DNA of 47,663 bases from Culturomica sp. (lineage in GTDB: Bacteria > Bacteroidota > Bacteroidia > Bacteroidales > Marinifilaceae): contig JAISHE010000070.1 in NCBI GenBank assembly GCA_031262745.1, positions 1 to 47,663 on the forward strand, given 5' to 3'. Positions 7,645 to 17,389 of the stretch are shown here, one piece after another; positions within the stretch are counted from its first letter, which is position 1; every line of letters begins with the position of its first letter. Both the position numbers and the translations under genes were made by a program. The notes beneath the pieces were generated by a model, which made no database searches, had not been told where the DNA came from, and worked only from the letters and a program-made list of their open reading frames with translations.

Positions 7645-8706
7645 ATGGCTATTATGAGGAAATATTTTATTTTATTTGTGTTACTTATTGTTGTATCAAC
7701 GGCTTATCCTCAAGCTGTTATGGAATTTGTAACCACTTCTCATGACTTTGGCAATATAAAAGAAACCGACGGACCTGTTTCATACGATTTTGTATTTAAG
7801 AATACGGGGAATGCGCCGATAATACTTAAAAATGTGGAATCATCATGCGGTTGCACATCTCCGCAATGGACAAAACAACCTGTTTTGCCGGGTAAAACAG
7901 GTTTTGTGAAAGCCACATTTGATCCCAAAGATCGACCTTCTTATTTCGACAAAACAATCACGGTAACATCGAATGCTAAAAACTCCGTCGCGGAATTGAA
8001 AATAAAAGGGAATGTAGAACCTAAAAATCGCACGGTGCTTGATGATTACCCCTATGAACAACCTTCCGGTATACGTTTACCTTTTGACCATCTTTCACTT
8101 ATCTCCGCAGTGAAGGGCGACTTGAAACAAGTTGAGATTAAATTTTACAACAATTCAGGTAAGGATGTGAAAATTTTATTCCCTAAATTGCCTGATTATC
8201 TAAAAATTACTGTAGAGCCTGAACCGGTAAAATCGAAATCCGTAGGAGTGTTTAATATAGAATACAATACAGTCCTCAAAGGCGAATACGGTTTAAACAC
8301 TGAGATTGTTGAAATGTCCGTAAATGGTAAACTTTATCCGGTACGCTTGTCGATTTTTATAGAAGAAGATTTTAACGGTATTAAAATGTCAACCGCACCT
8401 GTGATTGAAGTAGCGAAAAAGTATTACAATTTCGGTACGGTGAAAAGAGGTCAACAAGCCGGATTTACTTATGAAATAACCAATTCAGGTAAATCTACTT
8501 TGAAAATCCATAGAGTTTATTCAACAGATGAGAACATAGGAACACAATTATCTAAGAATGAGTTAGGGGAAGGAGAGACTGCTTATTTAAAGGTATTTAC
8601 AAATGGCAATATCCCTGCCGGCAAAATTTCGGCGATTATTAGTATCATATCGAACTCACCGATTAATAGCGAATTAAAATTAAGATTTTACGGAGAAATA
8701 CAATGA
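7645..8706 (+). CDS. DUF1573-containing secreted protein, two Ig-like domains
   Basis: 353 aa with a signal peptide (a hydrophobic stretch ending in STAYPQA). Residues ~25-115 form a DUF1573 domain: HDFGNI, VFKNTGNAPIIL, SSCGCT and a following FDP-R segment are its hallmarks. A second related beta-sandwich occupies the C-terminal third (YNFGTVKRGQ, FTYEITNSGKS). DUF1573 is abundant in Bacteroidota and is thought to be periplasmic or outer-membrane associated; its function is unknown. Starts at 7645 and 7654 are both possible. Its stop overlaps the pssA start by 4 bases, so the two are translationally coupled. Confidence 0.88.
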   Translation: MAIMRKYFILFVLLIVVSTAYPQAVMEFVTTSHDFGNIKETDGPVSYDFVFKNTGNAPIILKNVESSCGCTSPQWTKQPVLPGKTGFVKATFDPKDRPSYFDKTITVTSNAKNSVAELKIKGNVEPKNRTVLDDYPYEQPSGIRLPFDHLSLISAVKGDLKQVEIKFYNNSGKDVKILFPKLPDYLKITVEPEPVKSKSVGVFNIEYNTVLKGEYGLNTEIVEMSVNGKLYPVRLSIFIEEDFNGIKMSTAPVIEVAKKYYNFGTVKRGQQAGFTYEITNSGKSTLKIHRVYSTDENIGTQLSKNELGEGETAYLKVFTNGNIPAGKISAIISIISNSPINSELKLRFYGEIQ

Positions 8707-9383
8707 AAAAACATATCCCTAATTTTATAACCACACTCAACGTAGTTTCAGGCAGTATGTCGGTAATTATGAGTCTTGACGGGAAGATCGAATATGCTGC
8801 CGGTTGCATCGTTTTAGGAATGTTTTTTGATTTTTTTGACGGTTTTGTTGCTCGTTTATTGCATGTAAAATCGGAATTCGGTAAGCAATTGGACTCACTC
8901 GCAGATATGCTTACATTCGGTTTTGCTCCTGCAATTTTGGCTTACTTTTTAATACGTGATAGCTCGCAGGCACTTGCCTTTTCGGTACTTTTGATACCTG
9001 CACTTTCCGCTTGTCGTTTAGCTAAATTCAACTTGGATACACGTCAATCGGTTTCGTTTAGGGGGTTACCTGTACCGGCACATGCACTTTTTTGGGTTAG
9101 TCTTGTATTTACGAAATTATACTATCCTGATTTTTACGGATATTTCTTTTCAAATGTATGGATATTAATCGCTTGTGTTGTTATTCTATCGCTACTTTTA
9201 GTGTCGGATTTACCTATGTTTTCTTTGAAACTTTCTACTTTTAAATGGAAAGAGAATAGATTACTTTATGTGTATATAATCTTAATTATATGCACATTAA
9301 TCTTTGTTGGTGTGAAAGGTATTATTTTTTTAATACCGTTCTACATCCTAACTTGTGCTGTGGGCACCTTTATTAAGAAATAA
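8703..9383 (+). CDS. pssA: CDP-diacylglycerol--serine O-phosphatidyltransferase
   Basis: 226 aa integral membrane protein of the CDP-alcohol phosphatidyltransferase family. It makes phosphatidylserine, the precursor of phosphatidylethanolamine. The family motif DGxxAR-8-GxxxDxxxD is complete in the segment beginning DGFVARLLHV and ending QLDSLAD; the Asp residues bind the metal and the CDP-diphosphate. About six hydrophobic segments follow. The N-terminal NFITTLNVVSG is typical of PssA rather than PgsA. It follows DUF1573 with an ATGA overlap and ends 8 bp from a convergent gene. Phosphatidylserine decarboxylase is not in the window. Confidence 0.92.
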   Translation: MKKHIPNFITTLNVVSGSMSVIMSLDGKIEYAAGCIVLGMFFDFFDGFVARLLHVKSEFGKQLDSLADMLTFGFAPAILAYFLIRDSSQALAFSVLLIPALSACRLAKFNLDTRQSVSFRGLPVPAHALFWVSLVFTKLYYPDFYGYFFSNVWILIACVVILSLLLVSDLPMFSLKLSTFKWKENRLLYVYIILIICTLIFVGVKGIIFLIPFYILTCAVGTFIKK

Positions 9384-9390
9384 TTTAGAA

Positions 9391-10155
9391 TTATAAAGTA
9401 ATTTCCGGTTCGTAAGAAACGTAGTCGTAGTCGGGAGAAACAACAGTTTCGTGATTTTCTATTGTCTTACCGATAGGTACCGATGCAGCACCTACAAATG
9501 CTTCGAAATTATCTTCATCGCTTGAGAATCTTTGACCTACGAAAAGCACCAACATAACTAAACCCGCAAGAACAACAGCTGCCACTCCGTATTTCATCAA
9601 TTTATGCACCAAATTACTTCCATCCATGTTGATATAAGGTGTCATATCATTATACGGCGGAATCTTTATTTGTGGAGCCGAAGACTGTTTAGGGTTAGTT
9701 GCATCATCGTTTTTAGATGTATGTTTGTCTATAGTTTGCTCTACTTTAGGTACTTCAATCTTATCCATACCGTAAGAATCTGCAAGAAAATTATAACTAC
9801 CTGTTTCAAAAACTACATTGAAACGCCTATCTGTATAGAAGACACCTATATCTCCGAATGGAATACGCTTACCTTGATTTAATCTCACTTTCAGGTCTTC
9901 ACTGAAAAGTTGTAACTGTTTCAATGCTTGAGAATAAGAGATGTTTTCCTTTGCACAAATCCAGTTTACCAACAGACCGTCATTATTTTTCAAATTTTTG
10001 TTGAAAGCAATCTCTTTGGATGGCGGATAAATCATTCCGGTATTTTCGTCGATATATGCACTCTTATAATTACATATAAAAGCTCCCACATCAGGAACTA
10101 TCACGCAATCATGAAGAAAAAGCAGGTCGGATATATAGTCTACAAACTTGTGCAT
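9391..10155 (-). CDS. HU-CCDC81-like domain protein with one membrane segment
   Basis: 254 aa starting at MHKFVDYI. The first ~130 residues resemble the paired bacterial HU-like domains of the CCDC81 type: FLHDCVIVPDVGAFI, then ISYSQALKQL, GKRIPFGDIGVF and a basic tail segment. A linker rich in Lys, Thr and Pro follows, then a single transmembrane helix (VAAVVLAGLVMLVLFVG, about 195-211) and a short extracytoplasmic tail. In many Bacteroidota this gene also carries a C-terminal SPOR domain; here the tail is only ~40 residues, so SPOR is missing. A DNA-binding domain tied to the membrane suggests a chromosome-envelope tether, but function is unproven. Confidence 0.8.
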   Translation of the reverse strand: MHKFVDYISDLLFLHDCVIVPDVGAFICNYKSAYIDENTGMIYPPSKEIAFNKNLKNNDGLLVNWICAKENISYSQALKQLQLFSEDLKVRLNQGKRIPFGDIGVFYTDRRFNVVFETGSYNFLADSYGMDKIEVPKVEQTIDKHTSKNDDATNPKQSSAPQIKIPPYNDMTPYINMDGSNLVHKLMKYGVAAVVLAGLVMLVLFVGQRFSSDEDNFEAFVGAASVPIGKTIENHETVVSPDYDYVSYEPEITL

Positions 10156-10159
10156 GTTG

Positions 10160-10167
10160 CAAATGTA
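10160..10167 (-). promoter_or_regulatory. -7 box TACATTTG four bases before the HU-like gene
   Basis: On the minus strand TACATTTG ends 4 bases before the ATG at 10155. With the Bacteroidota transcription start a few bases after this box, the mRNA would begin at or next to the start codon, i.e. be leaderless. Confidence 0.5.
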
Positions 10168-10245
10168 GAAAAAAATCACAAAACGTCAATAAGTTTTATG
10201 AAAAAATTTATTTATAAAGGAGTTTTTATAAATTTTACTCGTAGC

Positions 10246-11052
10246 TTATACCATTATAGAATTGAAAAACTTGTCGTAAATAGACACGTAATCTGCTCTG
10301 GTTGAGTACTCTATGAACGGTTTGCCAATTTCGTCAACATATTGTCTCAATGCCGGATCCAAATTAGGAGTATTGAAGATTACACCGTCGGAATAATTGA
10401 AAGCCAGCTTATTTACATTGTTATAATTAGGAATACTTATCACATCAACATCATCTTCACATATATTTTCGCTGATAAGTTTCTTATTGAAATTGACATC
10501 TAATGTGTTATCAAATAAATCATCGGCAGTAGAATAGACTACTTTTGCTTTTGAAAAAATAGGATCATCGCTATAATCTTTTTTCAATAATATTGGTACG
10601 GAAGCAGTAAACCAACCTTGACAGTAGACTAAATCCGGAGCCCAACCAAGTTTTTTCACTGTTTCAAAAACACCCTTTGCAAAAAATATACTTCTTTCAT
10701 CATTATCTTTATAAAAATTACCGTTTTCATCTCTTGTCATGTGACGGTGATGGAAATAATCTTCATTATCAATGAAATAAACTTGCATTCGTGCAGATTG
10801 AATTGAAGCTACTTTTATGATTAGAGGGTGATCGGCGTCATTTATAATTAAATTCATGCCGGAAAGTCTTATAACCTCATGCAATTGGTTACGTCTGTCG
10901 TTAATGCAGCCGAATCGTGGCATGAAAGTTCGGATTTCTTTACCTTTATCCTGAATGCCTTGTGGCAGAAATCTGCCGATGTAAGACATGTCGGTTTCAG
11001 GTAGATAAGGCATTATCTCGGAAGAGATAAAAAGTACTCTTTTTTTTCCCAT
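10246..11052 (-). CDS. Half-length glycogen/starch synthase-like protein (GT5 N-domain only)
   Basis: 268 aa, matching only the N-terminal Rossmann half of GT5 glycogen synthases (normally ~480 aa). It starts KKRVLFISSEIMPYLPETD; catalytic GT5 enzymes have a KxGGLGDV ADP-glucose motif here, replaced by PETDMSYIGRFLPQGI. WAPDLVYCQGWFTA corresponds to the HxHDW segment of real synthases with the His residues absent. Proteins of this form are widespread in Bacteroidota and annotated as glycogen/starch synthase, but the donor-binding C-domain is lacking, so catalysis is doubtful. It is divergent from hisS. Confidence 0.8.
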   Translation of the reverse strand: MGKKRVLFISSEIMPYLPETDMSYIGRFLPQGIQDKGKEIRTFMPRFGCINDRRNQLHEVIRLSGMNLIINDADHPLIIKVASIQSARMQVYFIDNEDYFHHRHMTRDENGNFYKDNDERSIFFAKGVFETVKKLGWAPDLVYCQGWFTASVPILLKKDYSDDPIFSKAKVVYSTADDLFDNTLDVNFNKKLISENICEDDVDVISIPNYNNVNKLAFNYSDGVIFNTPNLDPALRQYVDEIGKPFIEYSTRADYVSIYDKFFNSIMV

Positions 11053-11185
11053 AAATCAAAGTTTCCCGAAAAATTATACAAAGATACACAAAAAATCTTT
11101 AAATCGATTATACTTTTATTAATATTTTGAATTTTCTTTGAGATTACAAACCTTTTGCTACGTGAAGAACTTCAATATAAATTTG

Positions 11186-11193
11186 TACATTTG
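11186..11193 (+). promoter_or_regulatory. -7 promoter box TACATTTG of the hisS operon
   Basis: TAnnTTTG match 36 bases before the hisS ATG, in the AT-rich divergent region shared with the GT5-like gene. Confidence 0.5.
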
Positions 11194-11229
11194 CATTTTA
11201 TAGTAGTTAAAAACAAAGACAAGTTAAAG

Positions 11230-12591
11230 ATGGCAAAAATACCAACAATACCCAAGGGAACACGCGATTATTCGCCGGATGTGATGGTTAGGCGCAATTA
11301 TATTTTCGATACTATTAAGAGTGTTTTCAGGCTTTATGGTTATTCTCCCTTGGAAACTCCTGCGATGGAAAATATTTCAACGTTAATGGGTAAGTATGGG
11401 GAGGAAGGAGATAAATTACTTTTTAAGATACTTAATTCCGGAGACTTTTTGGCAGATGTTAGTGAAGATGAATTAATTGAAAAGAATAGCTCGCGGTTAA
11501 CCGGAAAAATTGCAGAGAAAGGTTTGCGTTATGATTTAACAGTGCCATTTGCCCGTTATGTGGTTCAACATCAAAATGAAATCACGTTTCCTTTTAAACG
11601 CTATCAGGTGCAACCTGTTTGGCGTGCAGACCGTCCTCAAAAAGGTCGTTACAGAGAATTTTATCAATGTGATGTGGATGTAATAGGTAGTGATTCGCTT
11701 TTAAATGAGGTGGAATTGATACAAATTGTGGATGAAATTTATAAGCGTCTGAAATTGAATGTTCGTTTACATATTAATAATCGAAAAGTGCTTGCCGGAA
11801 TTGCGGAGGTTATAGGTGAGAATGAAAGATTGTCGGATATAACAGTGGCTATAGACAAGATTGAAAAAATCGGTTTGGAGAAAGTGAATGAAGAGTTGAG
11901 AGAAAAGGGAGTTAGTGAGATTGGAATTCAAAAGTTGCAACCGATTTTAAAATTACAAGGTTCAAATAATGATAAACTTGTGGAACTTAAACATATACTT
12001 GCAGACAGTGAAACCGGTTTGAAAGGAATTTCTGAGTTGGAAATTATTTTTGCTTATTTGGATGATTCGGATATTTCCACCGACATCCGATTGGATTTGA
12101 CTTTAGCACGTGGGTTGAGTTATTATACGGGAGCAATTTTTGAGGTTAAGTCGCTGGATGTTGAAATGGGAAGTATTACCGGTGGCGGTAGATATGACGA
12201 TTTAACCGGTATTTTCGGTTTATCAGGAATGTCGGGAGTCGGTATTTCATTTGGAGCCGACAGAATTTATGATGTGATGTTACAATTGGACATCTTTCCT
12301 AAGGATACGGATTACACTACTCGTATATTATTTGTAAATTTCGGAGAAAAAGAGGAAAAGTATTGTATAAAATTAGCTCAAAAATTGCGTTCGGCAGGAG
12401 TGAATGTCGAATTATATCCCGAAGCTGCAAAAATGAAGAAGCAAATGGCTTATGCGGATAAAAAGAGCATCCCTTATGTGGCTTTGGTTGGAGAGGAAGA
12501 AATGAAGTCTGGAATGATAACGTTGAAAAACATGAATACAGGCGAGCAAATACGTTTGAGCGAGAAAGAACTTGAGAATTTAAAGATATGA
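11230..12591 (+). CDS. hisS: Histidyl-tRNA synthetase
   Basis: 453 aa class II aminoacyl-tRNA synthetase charging tRNA-His. [15 protein letters not shown] at the start and the [27 protein letters not shown] (motif 2) and [14 protein letters not shown] / GGGRYDDL (histidine-binding and motif 3) segments are all present. A C-terminal anticodon-binding domain begins near RILFVNFG. The ATG at 11230 was chosen because an upstream in-frame extension to a TTG at 11155 crosses the promoter. It overlaps hutH by 4 bases (ATGA), heading an operon hisS-hutH-lptF/G-fmt. Confidence 0.96.
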   Translation: MAKIPTIPKGTRDYSPDVMVRRNYIFDTIKSVFRLYGYSPLETPAMENISTLMGKYGEEGDKLLFKILNSGDFLADVSEDELIEKNSSRLTGKIAEKGLRYDLTVPFARYVVQHQNEITFPFKRYQVQPVWRADRPQKGRYREFYQCDVDVIGSDSLLNEVELIQIVDEIYKRLKLNVRLHINNRKVLAGIAEVIGENERLSDITVAIDKIEKIGLEKVNEELREKGVSEIGIQKLQPILKLQGSNNDKLVELKHILADSETGLKGISELEIIFAYLDDSDISTDIRLDLTLARGLSYYTGAIFEVKSLDVEMGSITGGGRYDDLTGIFGLSGMSGVGISFGADRIYDVMLQLDIFPKDTDYTTRILFVNFGEKEEKYCIKLAQKLRSAGVNVELYPEAAKMKKQMAYADKKSIPYVALVGEEEMKSGMITLKNMNTGEQIRLSEKELENLKI

Positions 12592-14093
12592 TACATTATA
12601 TTTCATCTCATAGACTCACTTTTGAGATAATCGAGGATATTCTAAAAAATGATTATAAGTTGGCACTCTCAAAAGAAAGTCGTCAATTAATTGTTGATTG
12701 TAAAGAATATCTTGATAATAAGATAAAAAATACAGACCATCCTATTTATGGTATAACTACAGGTTTCGGTTCTCTATGTAAAATAAGTATTCCGAAAGAA
12801 GATTTAAGTCGTTTGCAGGCAAATTTAGTAATGTCTCATGCTTGTAGTGTAGGAGTGCCGGTTGCGAAAGATATAGTTAAACTGATGTTATTGCTGAAAG
12901 CGCATGCGCTTTCTCTCGGTAAATCGGGAGTACAATTGGCAACGGTTGAACGTATTATTGCAATGTTTAACAACGATGTGCTACCTGTGGTCAGGGAGCA
13001 AGGTTCGCTTGGCGCTTCCGGCGATTTGGCACCGCTTGCTAATTTGTTTTTACCCTTGATAGGTGAGGGTGAAGTATATTACAAAGGTGAGATTTGTGAT
13101 GCTAAGGAAGTAAATCAACTTCTTGGTTGGCAACCAATAACACTTGGAGCTAAAGAAGGTTTGGCTTTGCTTAACGGTACGCAATTTATGAGTTCGCATG
13201 CGGTTTATGCGTTGTTGCATATTTTCAAACTTGTTAAATATGCCGATATAATAGGTGCATTGTCATTAGATGCTTACGATGGTCGGTTGGATCCGTTTAT
13301 GCCACAAGTACAAGCGGCACGTCCGCATCCGGGTCAGATTGAAACAGCTCGTAATGTGATGGCTTTGCTTGAAGGTTCGGAGTTTCAAAATAAAAAGAAG
13401 AAGTACTTACAAGATCCGTATTCGTTCAGATGTATGCCACAGGTGCATGGAGCCACTAAGGATGCGGTCATGTATGCTGCATCGGTAGTTGATAGGGAAA
13501 TAAATTCGGTAACGGATAATCCGACTATTTTTGCTGACGACGACATGATTATTTCAGGGGGTAATTTTCACGGTCAACCGTTGGCATTGGCGTTGGATTT
13601 TGTTAGTATTGCCGTTGCCGAGTTGGCAAGTATCTCGGAAAGACGCACTTATCGTTTACTTTCCGGTGATCGTAAGCATTTGCCTGAATTCCTTGTTGCA
13701 AATCCGGGTCTGAATTCCGGATTTATGATACCTCAATATGCCGCTGCAGCTATTGTGAGCCAAAATAAGCAGTTATGTACACCTTGTTCGGTAGATTCAA
13801 TTCCATCTTCTAATGAGCAGGAAGACCATGTGAGCATGGGTGGTAACGCAGCTACAAAAACGGTGAGAGTGGTTGAGAATGTGGAAAAAGTATTAGCAAT
13901 AGAGCTTATGAATGCAGCACAAGCAATTGATCTGCAACGTCCTGTTAAGACTTCTCCCTATCTTGAAAAGTTTTTGGCGGATTTTCGTTTGGTCGTACCT
14001 TTTAGTGATTGCGACAGGGTTATGTATAAAGACATTGATGCTGCTGTTGCTTTTTTGCGACATGGTGAGTTTGAGGAATTTACAAGAGAATGA
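12588..14093 (+). CDS. hutH: Histidine ammonia-lyase
   Basis: 501 aa aromatic amino acid lyase. The Ala-Ser-Gly triplet that cyclises to the MIO electrophile is at 143-145 in [12 protein letters not shown], Tyr54 lies in YGITTGFG, and Ser-His at 83-84 (LVMSHACS) is the pair that marks histidine rather than tyrosine/phenylalanine specificity. It converts histidine to urocanate and ammonia. No hutU, hutI or ftcD is nearby; the neighbours are hisS (4-bp overlap upstream) and an LptF/G permease (4-bp overlap downstream), so its product may be used by genes elsewhere, or it may serve another purpose. Confidence 0.93.
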   Translation: MIHYISSHRLTFEIIEDILKNDYKLALSKESRQLIVDCKEYLDNKIKNTDHPIYGITTGFGSLCKISIPKEDLSRLQANLVMSHACSVGVPVAKDIVKLMLLLKAHALSLGKSGVQLATVERIIAMFNNDVLPVVREQGSLGASGDLAPLANLFLPLIGEGEVYYKGEICDAKEVNQLLGWQPITLGAKEGLALLNGTQFMSSHAVYALLHIFKLVKYADIIGALSLDAYDGRLDPFMPQVQAARPHPGQIETARNVMALLEGSEFQNKKKKYLQDPYSFRCMPQVHGATKDAVMYAASVVDREINSVTDNPTIFADDDMIISGGNFHGQPLALALDFVSIAVAELASISERRTYRLLSGDRKHLPEFLVANPGLNSGFMIPQYAAAAIVSQNKQLCTPCSVDSIPSSNEQEDHVSMGGNAATKTVRVVENVEKVLAIELMNAAQAIDLQRPVKTSPYLEKFLADFRLVVPFSDCDRVMYKDIDAAVAFLRHGEFEEFTRE

Positions 14094-15538
14094 AGAAATT
14101 ACATTTATACATGTTGAGGAGCTTCACAGGTCCTTTTTTTGCAACATTTTTCATCAGTATGTTTGTGTTGTTGATGCAAATGTTGTGGAGATATATAGAC
14201 GACTTGGTGGGTAAGGGCTTAGATTTCTCAATAATTTTAGAATTGCTCTTTTATTTTTCTTTGACGTTGATACCTATGGCATTACCATTGGCAGTGTTAC
14301 TTTCTTCAATAATGACTTTCGGTAATTTGGGAGAAAATTATGAACTAATCGCGCTTAAATCGGCAGGAATTTCATTATATCGGATTATGTTACCTTTGAT
14401 AATAGTAGTGGTTGCATTGGCAATAGGTACTTTTTTATTTTCCAACAACGTTTTGCCGGTGGCAAATATGAAATCGGTGAATTTGCTTTACGACATTAAG
14501 AAGCATAAACCGGAAGTTTCATTCAAAGAAGGAGTTTTTACCAATGATTTGGAGGGTTACAGCATAAAGGTTGACAGAATAAATAAAGAAACCGGTATGA
14601 TGTATAATATGTTGATATATAATCATAAAGAAGTAAGTGGTAATTACGAAGTAACTAAAGCGGATTCGGGTATGATGTTAAGTTTTCCGAACTCATCCAT
14701 TATAGAATTAGTACTTTACAGCGGTAACACTTACACGGATGAAGGTTTAAAACCTACAAATCGTAAAACTTTTCCTTTCAGACGCTTGGAATTTAATAAA
14801 CAAACAGCATTAATTGACATTGGTAATAACGATTTTGAACGTAGTGATGAGGATTTTTTAACATCCATAATGATGAATATAAATCAATTGGATAATACGG
14901 TAGATTCCTTGAAAAAGGAACTTTCTACCAAAAGAGTGGAGAAAGTACGTAATTTGTTGAGAAATAACTATCGTAAGAATAAAGAGATCAATGTAAAGAA
15001 TGATAGTGTTCTAAAAATTGAAACTGCCGGAATGGTATTAAATCCGGATTCGTTGTTTTTTACTTTGGAACCGGATGAACGACAGAGAGTTGCAGAACTT
15101 GCGGTGCAAAATGCAAGGGAAGTGAAGGCAAATGTCGAAGCTGATTATGCTTTTTATAAAAGACAGGAGACGCAAATTCGTAAAAATCAATTGGAATGGC
15201 ACAAAAAATTCACATTCCCATTTGCTTGCATAATATTTTTCTTCATAGGTGCACCTCTTGGAGGTATCATTCGTAAAGGTGGACTCGGTGCACCTATAGT
15301 TATATCCGTTTTCCTTTTTATTATTTATTACGTGGTTTCAATGATAGGTGAGAGGTCGGCAAAGGAGGGTGTTATGAATGTTATTTTGGGTGCATGGTTG
15401 TCATCTATAGTTTTTTTACCTTTGGGAATAATGCTTACGTATAAATCGGTAACCGATTCGGAGATACTGAATGCCGAATCATATATGAAATTCGTAAATA
15501 AATTCACACACTTTTTTAAAAAGAAACGTAATGACTGA
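14090..15538 (+). CDS. LptF/LptG family permease (YjgP/YjgQ)
   Basis: 482 aa. About six membrane helices in two groups: three N-terminal (FFATFFISMFVLL, LLFYFSLTLIPMALPLAVLL, IMLPLIIVVVALAIG) and three C-terminal (FPFACIIFFFIGAPLGGIIRKG, PIVISVFLFIIYYVV, ILGAWLSSIVFLPLGIM). They flank a large periplasmic beta-jellyroll that also contains a long Lys/Asn-rich coiled insertion around 250-350. LptF and LptG form the membrane part of the LPS-extracting ABC transporter. Only one such gene is here and it cannot be assigned to F or G. It overlaps hutH by 4 bp and fmt by 8 bp. Confidence 0.92.
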   Translation: MKKLHLYMLRSFTGPFFATFFISMFVLLMQMLWRYIDDLVGKGLDFSIILELLFYFSLTLIPMALPLAVLLSSIMTFGNLGENYELIALKSAGISLYRIMLPLIIVVVALAIGTFLFSNNVLPVANMKSVNLLYDIKKHKPEVSFKEGVFTNDLEGYSIKVDRINKETGMMYNMLIYNHKEVSGNYEVTKADSGMMLSFPNSSIIELVLYSGNTYTDEGLKPTNRKTFPFRRLEFNKQTALIDIGNNDFERSDEDFLTSIMMNINQLDNTVDSLKKELSTKRVEKVRNLLRNNYRKNKEINVKNDSVLKIETAGMVLNPDSLFFTLEPDERQRVAELAVQNAREVKANVEADYAFYKRQETQIRKNQLEWHKKFTFPFACIIFFFIGAPLGGIIRKGGLGAPIVISVFLFIIYYVVSMIGERSAKEGVMNVILGAWLSSIVFLPLGIMLTYKSVTDSEILNAESYMKFVNKFTHFFKKKRND

Positions 15539-16511
15539 CAATGGTTTGAGGATAGTTTATATGGGAACTCCGGAGTTCGCTGTCTATCCGTTAGCTCAAC
15601 TTATAGAAAATGGTTACAACGTTGTAGGAGTTGTTACAAATCCCGACAAGCCGGCAGGAAGAGGTCAGAAATTACAGGAATCGGCGGTTAAAGAATATTC
15701 TGTTAAGCAAGGTTTGCCCATCCTACAACCTGAGAAATTTAAAGATGATGATTTTTTAAAGGTTTTGAAATCTTGGAATGCTGATTTGAATATTGTAGTG
15801 GCATTCAAAATGTTGCCGCAAGTTGTGTGGAATATGCCGCGCTTGGGTACAATGAATTTGCATGCTTCGCTTTTGCCGGATTATCGAGGTGCAGCACCGA
15901 TAAACAGAGTTATTATGAATGGTGAAGATGTTACGGGTGTAACCACTTTTCTTTTAAATCACGGAATGGATACCGGCAGTTTGCTTTTGCAGAAAAGAGT
16001 TGCTATCGGAGAATCCATGACAGCCGGAGAACTGCATGATGAACTTATGATTAAAGGTGCGTCTTTACTTACGGAAAGTATAGATCTATTGGCTTCCGGT
16101 AATTATAGAATGATAAAACAAGATGAAGTTTTACATGGACGTGTACCGAAAATGGCACCTAAAATCTTTAAGGAGGACATGAAAATCAACTGGAAACAGA
16201 AATTGGGTGTTATTTACAATCAAGTTCGTGGTCTTTCTCCTTTTCCTGCAGCTTGGACAGAGTTACGTAATACGATTAACGGAGAAATTGTTTTGTTGAA
16301 AATTTTTAAAGTAACGAGATCATATAACAATAACGATATAAAGTTTGCTAACCCCCAATTGAAAACGGACTATAAGACTTATTTGGAAATATTGCTTCCT
16401 GAAGGATCGTTGTTTATTGAAGAACTTCAAATTTCTGGTAGAAAACGTATGAAAATACAAGAATTTCTGCGTGGATTTCGACCTGATAATTATGAAATCA
16501 TAGATTCTTAA
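15531..16511 (+). CDS. fmt: Methionyl-tRNA formyltransferase
   Basis: 326 aa; formylates initiator Met-tRNA from 10-formyltetrahydrofolate. RIVYMGTPEFAVYPL is the N-terminal fold start. MNLHASLLPDYRGAAPINR carries the catalytic Asn-His and the SLLPxYRG folate-site signature, and the following HGMDTG holds the catalytic Asp. The C-terminal OB-like tRNA-binding domain includes GLSPFPAAWT. It overlaps the LptF/G gene by 8 bp and ends 4 bp inside the stop of the convergent outer-membrane gene, closing the hisS operon. Confidence 0.96.
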   Translation: MTDNGLRIVYMGTPEFAVYPLAQLIENGYNVVGVVTNPDKPAGRGQKLQESAVKEYSVKQGLPILQPEKFKDDDFLKVLKSWNADLNIVVAFKMLPQVVWNMPRLGTMNLHASLLPDYRGAAPINRVIMNGEDVTGVTTFLLNHGMDTGSLLLQKRVAIGESMTAGELHDELMIKGASLLTESIDLLASGNYRMIKQDEVLHGRVPKMAPKIFKEDMKINWKQKLGVIYNQVRGLSPFPAAWTELRNTINGEIVLLKIFKVTRSYNNNDIKFANPQLKTDYKTYLEILLPEGSLFIEELQISGRKRMKIQEFLRGFRPDNYEIIDS

Positions 16512-17389
16512 AATCCGATTTTAATTTTTATGCCTACTGCCATCGGATTTACTTTTTCGGCAAATCTTTTTGGTGAATTATCATCTGCATACGAGGAATA
16601 GAGAACCGAACCGTAAGAAAAATCTTGAGGATTTGATGAATTGTAGTTAACTAACTGTTCCGGACTGTTTTTATCATTATTAACGTTGTTTAGTCCGTAA
16701 TCAAGGAAGAAAAGAGTGTAAAGGTAAAATTTCTTTGATAGGTTCCATTTGGCACCAAATTCAAGGGATATTGAATAGGCTGTAGAAAAATCGAATTTTT
16801 CTTTATTTGAACGATTGTAAAAACGTCCCAAACCAAGTTCGGCAGTTTCACTGTCTTCAAGGCGTGTCGCATGATAGTAAGCAGAATTTGTAACTTCCCC
16901 GATTTCGGTTTCATACTCAGTGTTCATCGGTAGACCTATTTTAATTCCGGCTGCACCGTAGAAACGATTCTTACCTACCACTTGCTGATATTGAGCCATT
17001 ATAGGAATATTTAAATAGCGTGCGAACTGTTTTTCTTTATAGTTCAGAATAGAACTTCTAAAATCGAACGCTTCAAGACTATTGTCGGCGTTAACGGTAT
17101 ATTGTTCATTTATTTTGTCAATTGTAACGGTAGCATTATAATAAGCTAATTCGACACCGGTTCCAAGTCCGAACCGATCATTTAAATAAAAACTGTATCC
17201 TAAGCCATACATACCTCCAAAGCTACCGCCTTTACTTATTATTTCGGAACCGTATTTAAGTGATGCCGCGCCACCTGCTACCCAAACAGAGAATTCATGT
17301 TTCTTATAATCAGGATAGTTGTTCTGGGTAAAAGCCTTGTTAGAAAGGTAAGTCAAAATAATTATTGTTATTAAAAAAAACTTTTTCAT
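16508..17389 (-). CDS. Outer-membrane beta-barrel protein (porin-like)
   Basis: 293 aa with a cleavable signal peptide (KKFFLITIIILTYLSNKAFTQ, about 1-22). The mature part alternates polar and hydrophobic or aromatic residues (GLGYSFYLND, FGLGTGVELAYYNA, YLNIPIMAQYQ, FYGAAGIKIGLPM), the pattern of the OMP_b-brl/PorT-like 8- to 10-strand barrels of Bacteroidota, and ends with an aromatic residue (IKIKIGF), the barrel-assembly signal. No specific function can be assigned. It is convergent with fmt and divergent from the DUF5686 gene across 260 bp. Confidence 0.85.
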   Translation of the reverse strand: MKKFFLITIIILTYLSNKAFTQNNYPDYKKHEFSVWVAGGAASLKYGSEIISKGGSFGGMYGLGYSFYLNDRFGLGTGVELAYYNATVTIDKINEQYTVNADNSLEAFDFRSSILNYKEKQFARYLNIPIMAQYQQVVGKNRFYGAAGIKIGLPMNTEYETEIGEVTNSAYYHATRLEDSETAELGLGRFYNRSNKEKFDFSTAYSISLEFGAKWNLSKKFYLYTLFFLDYGLNNVNNDKNSPEQLVNYNSSNPQDFSYGSVLYSSYADDNSPKRFAEKVNPMAVGIKIKIGF

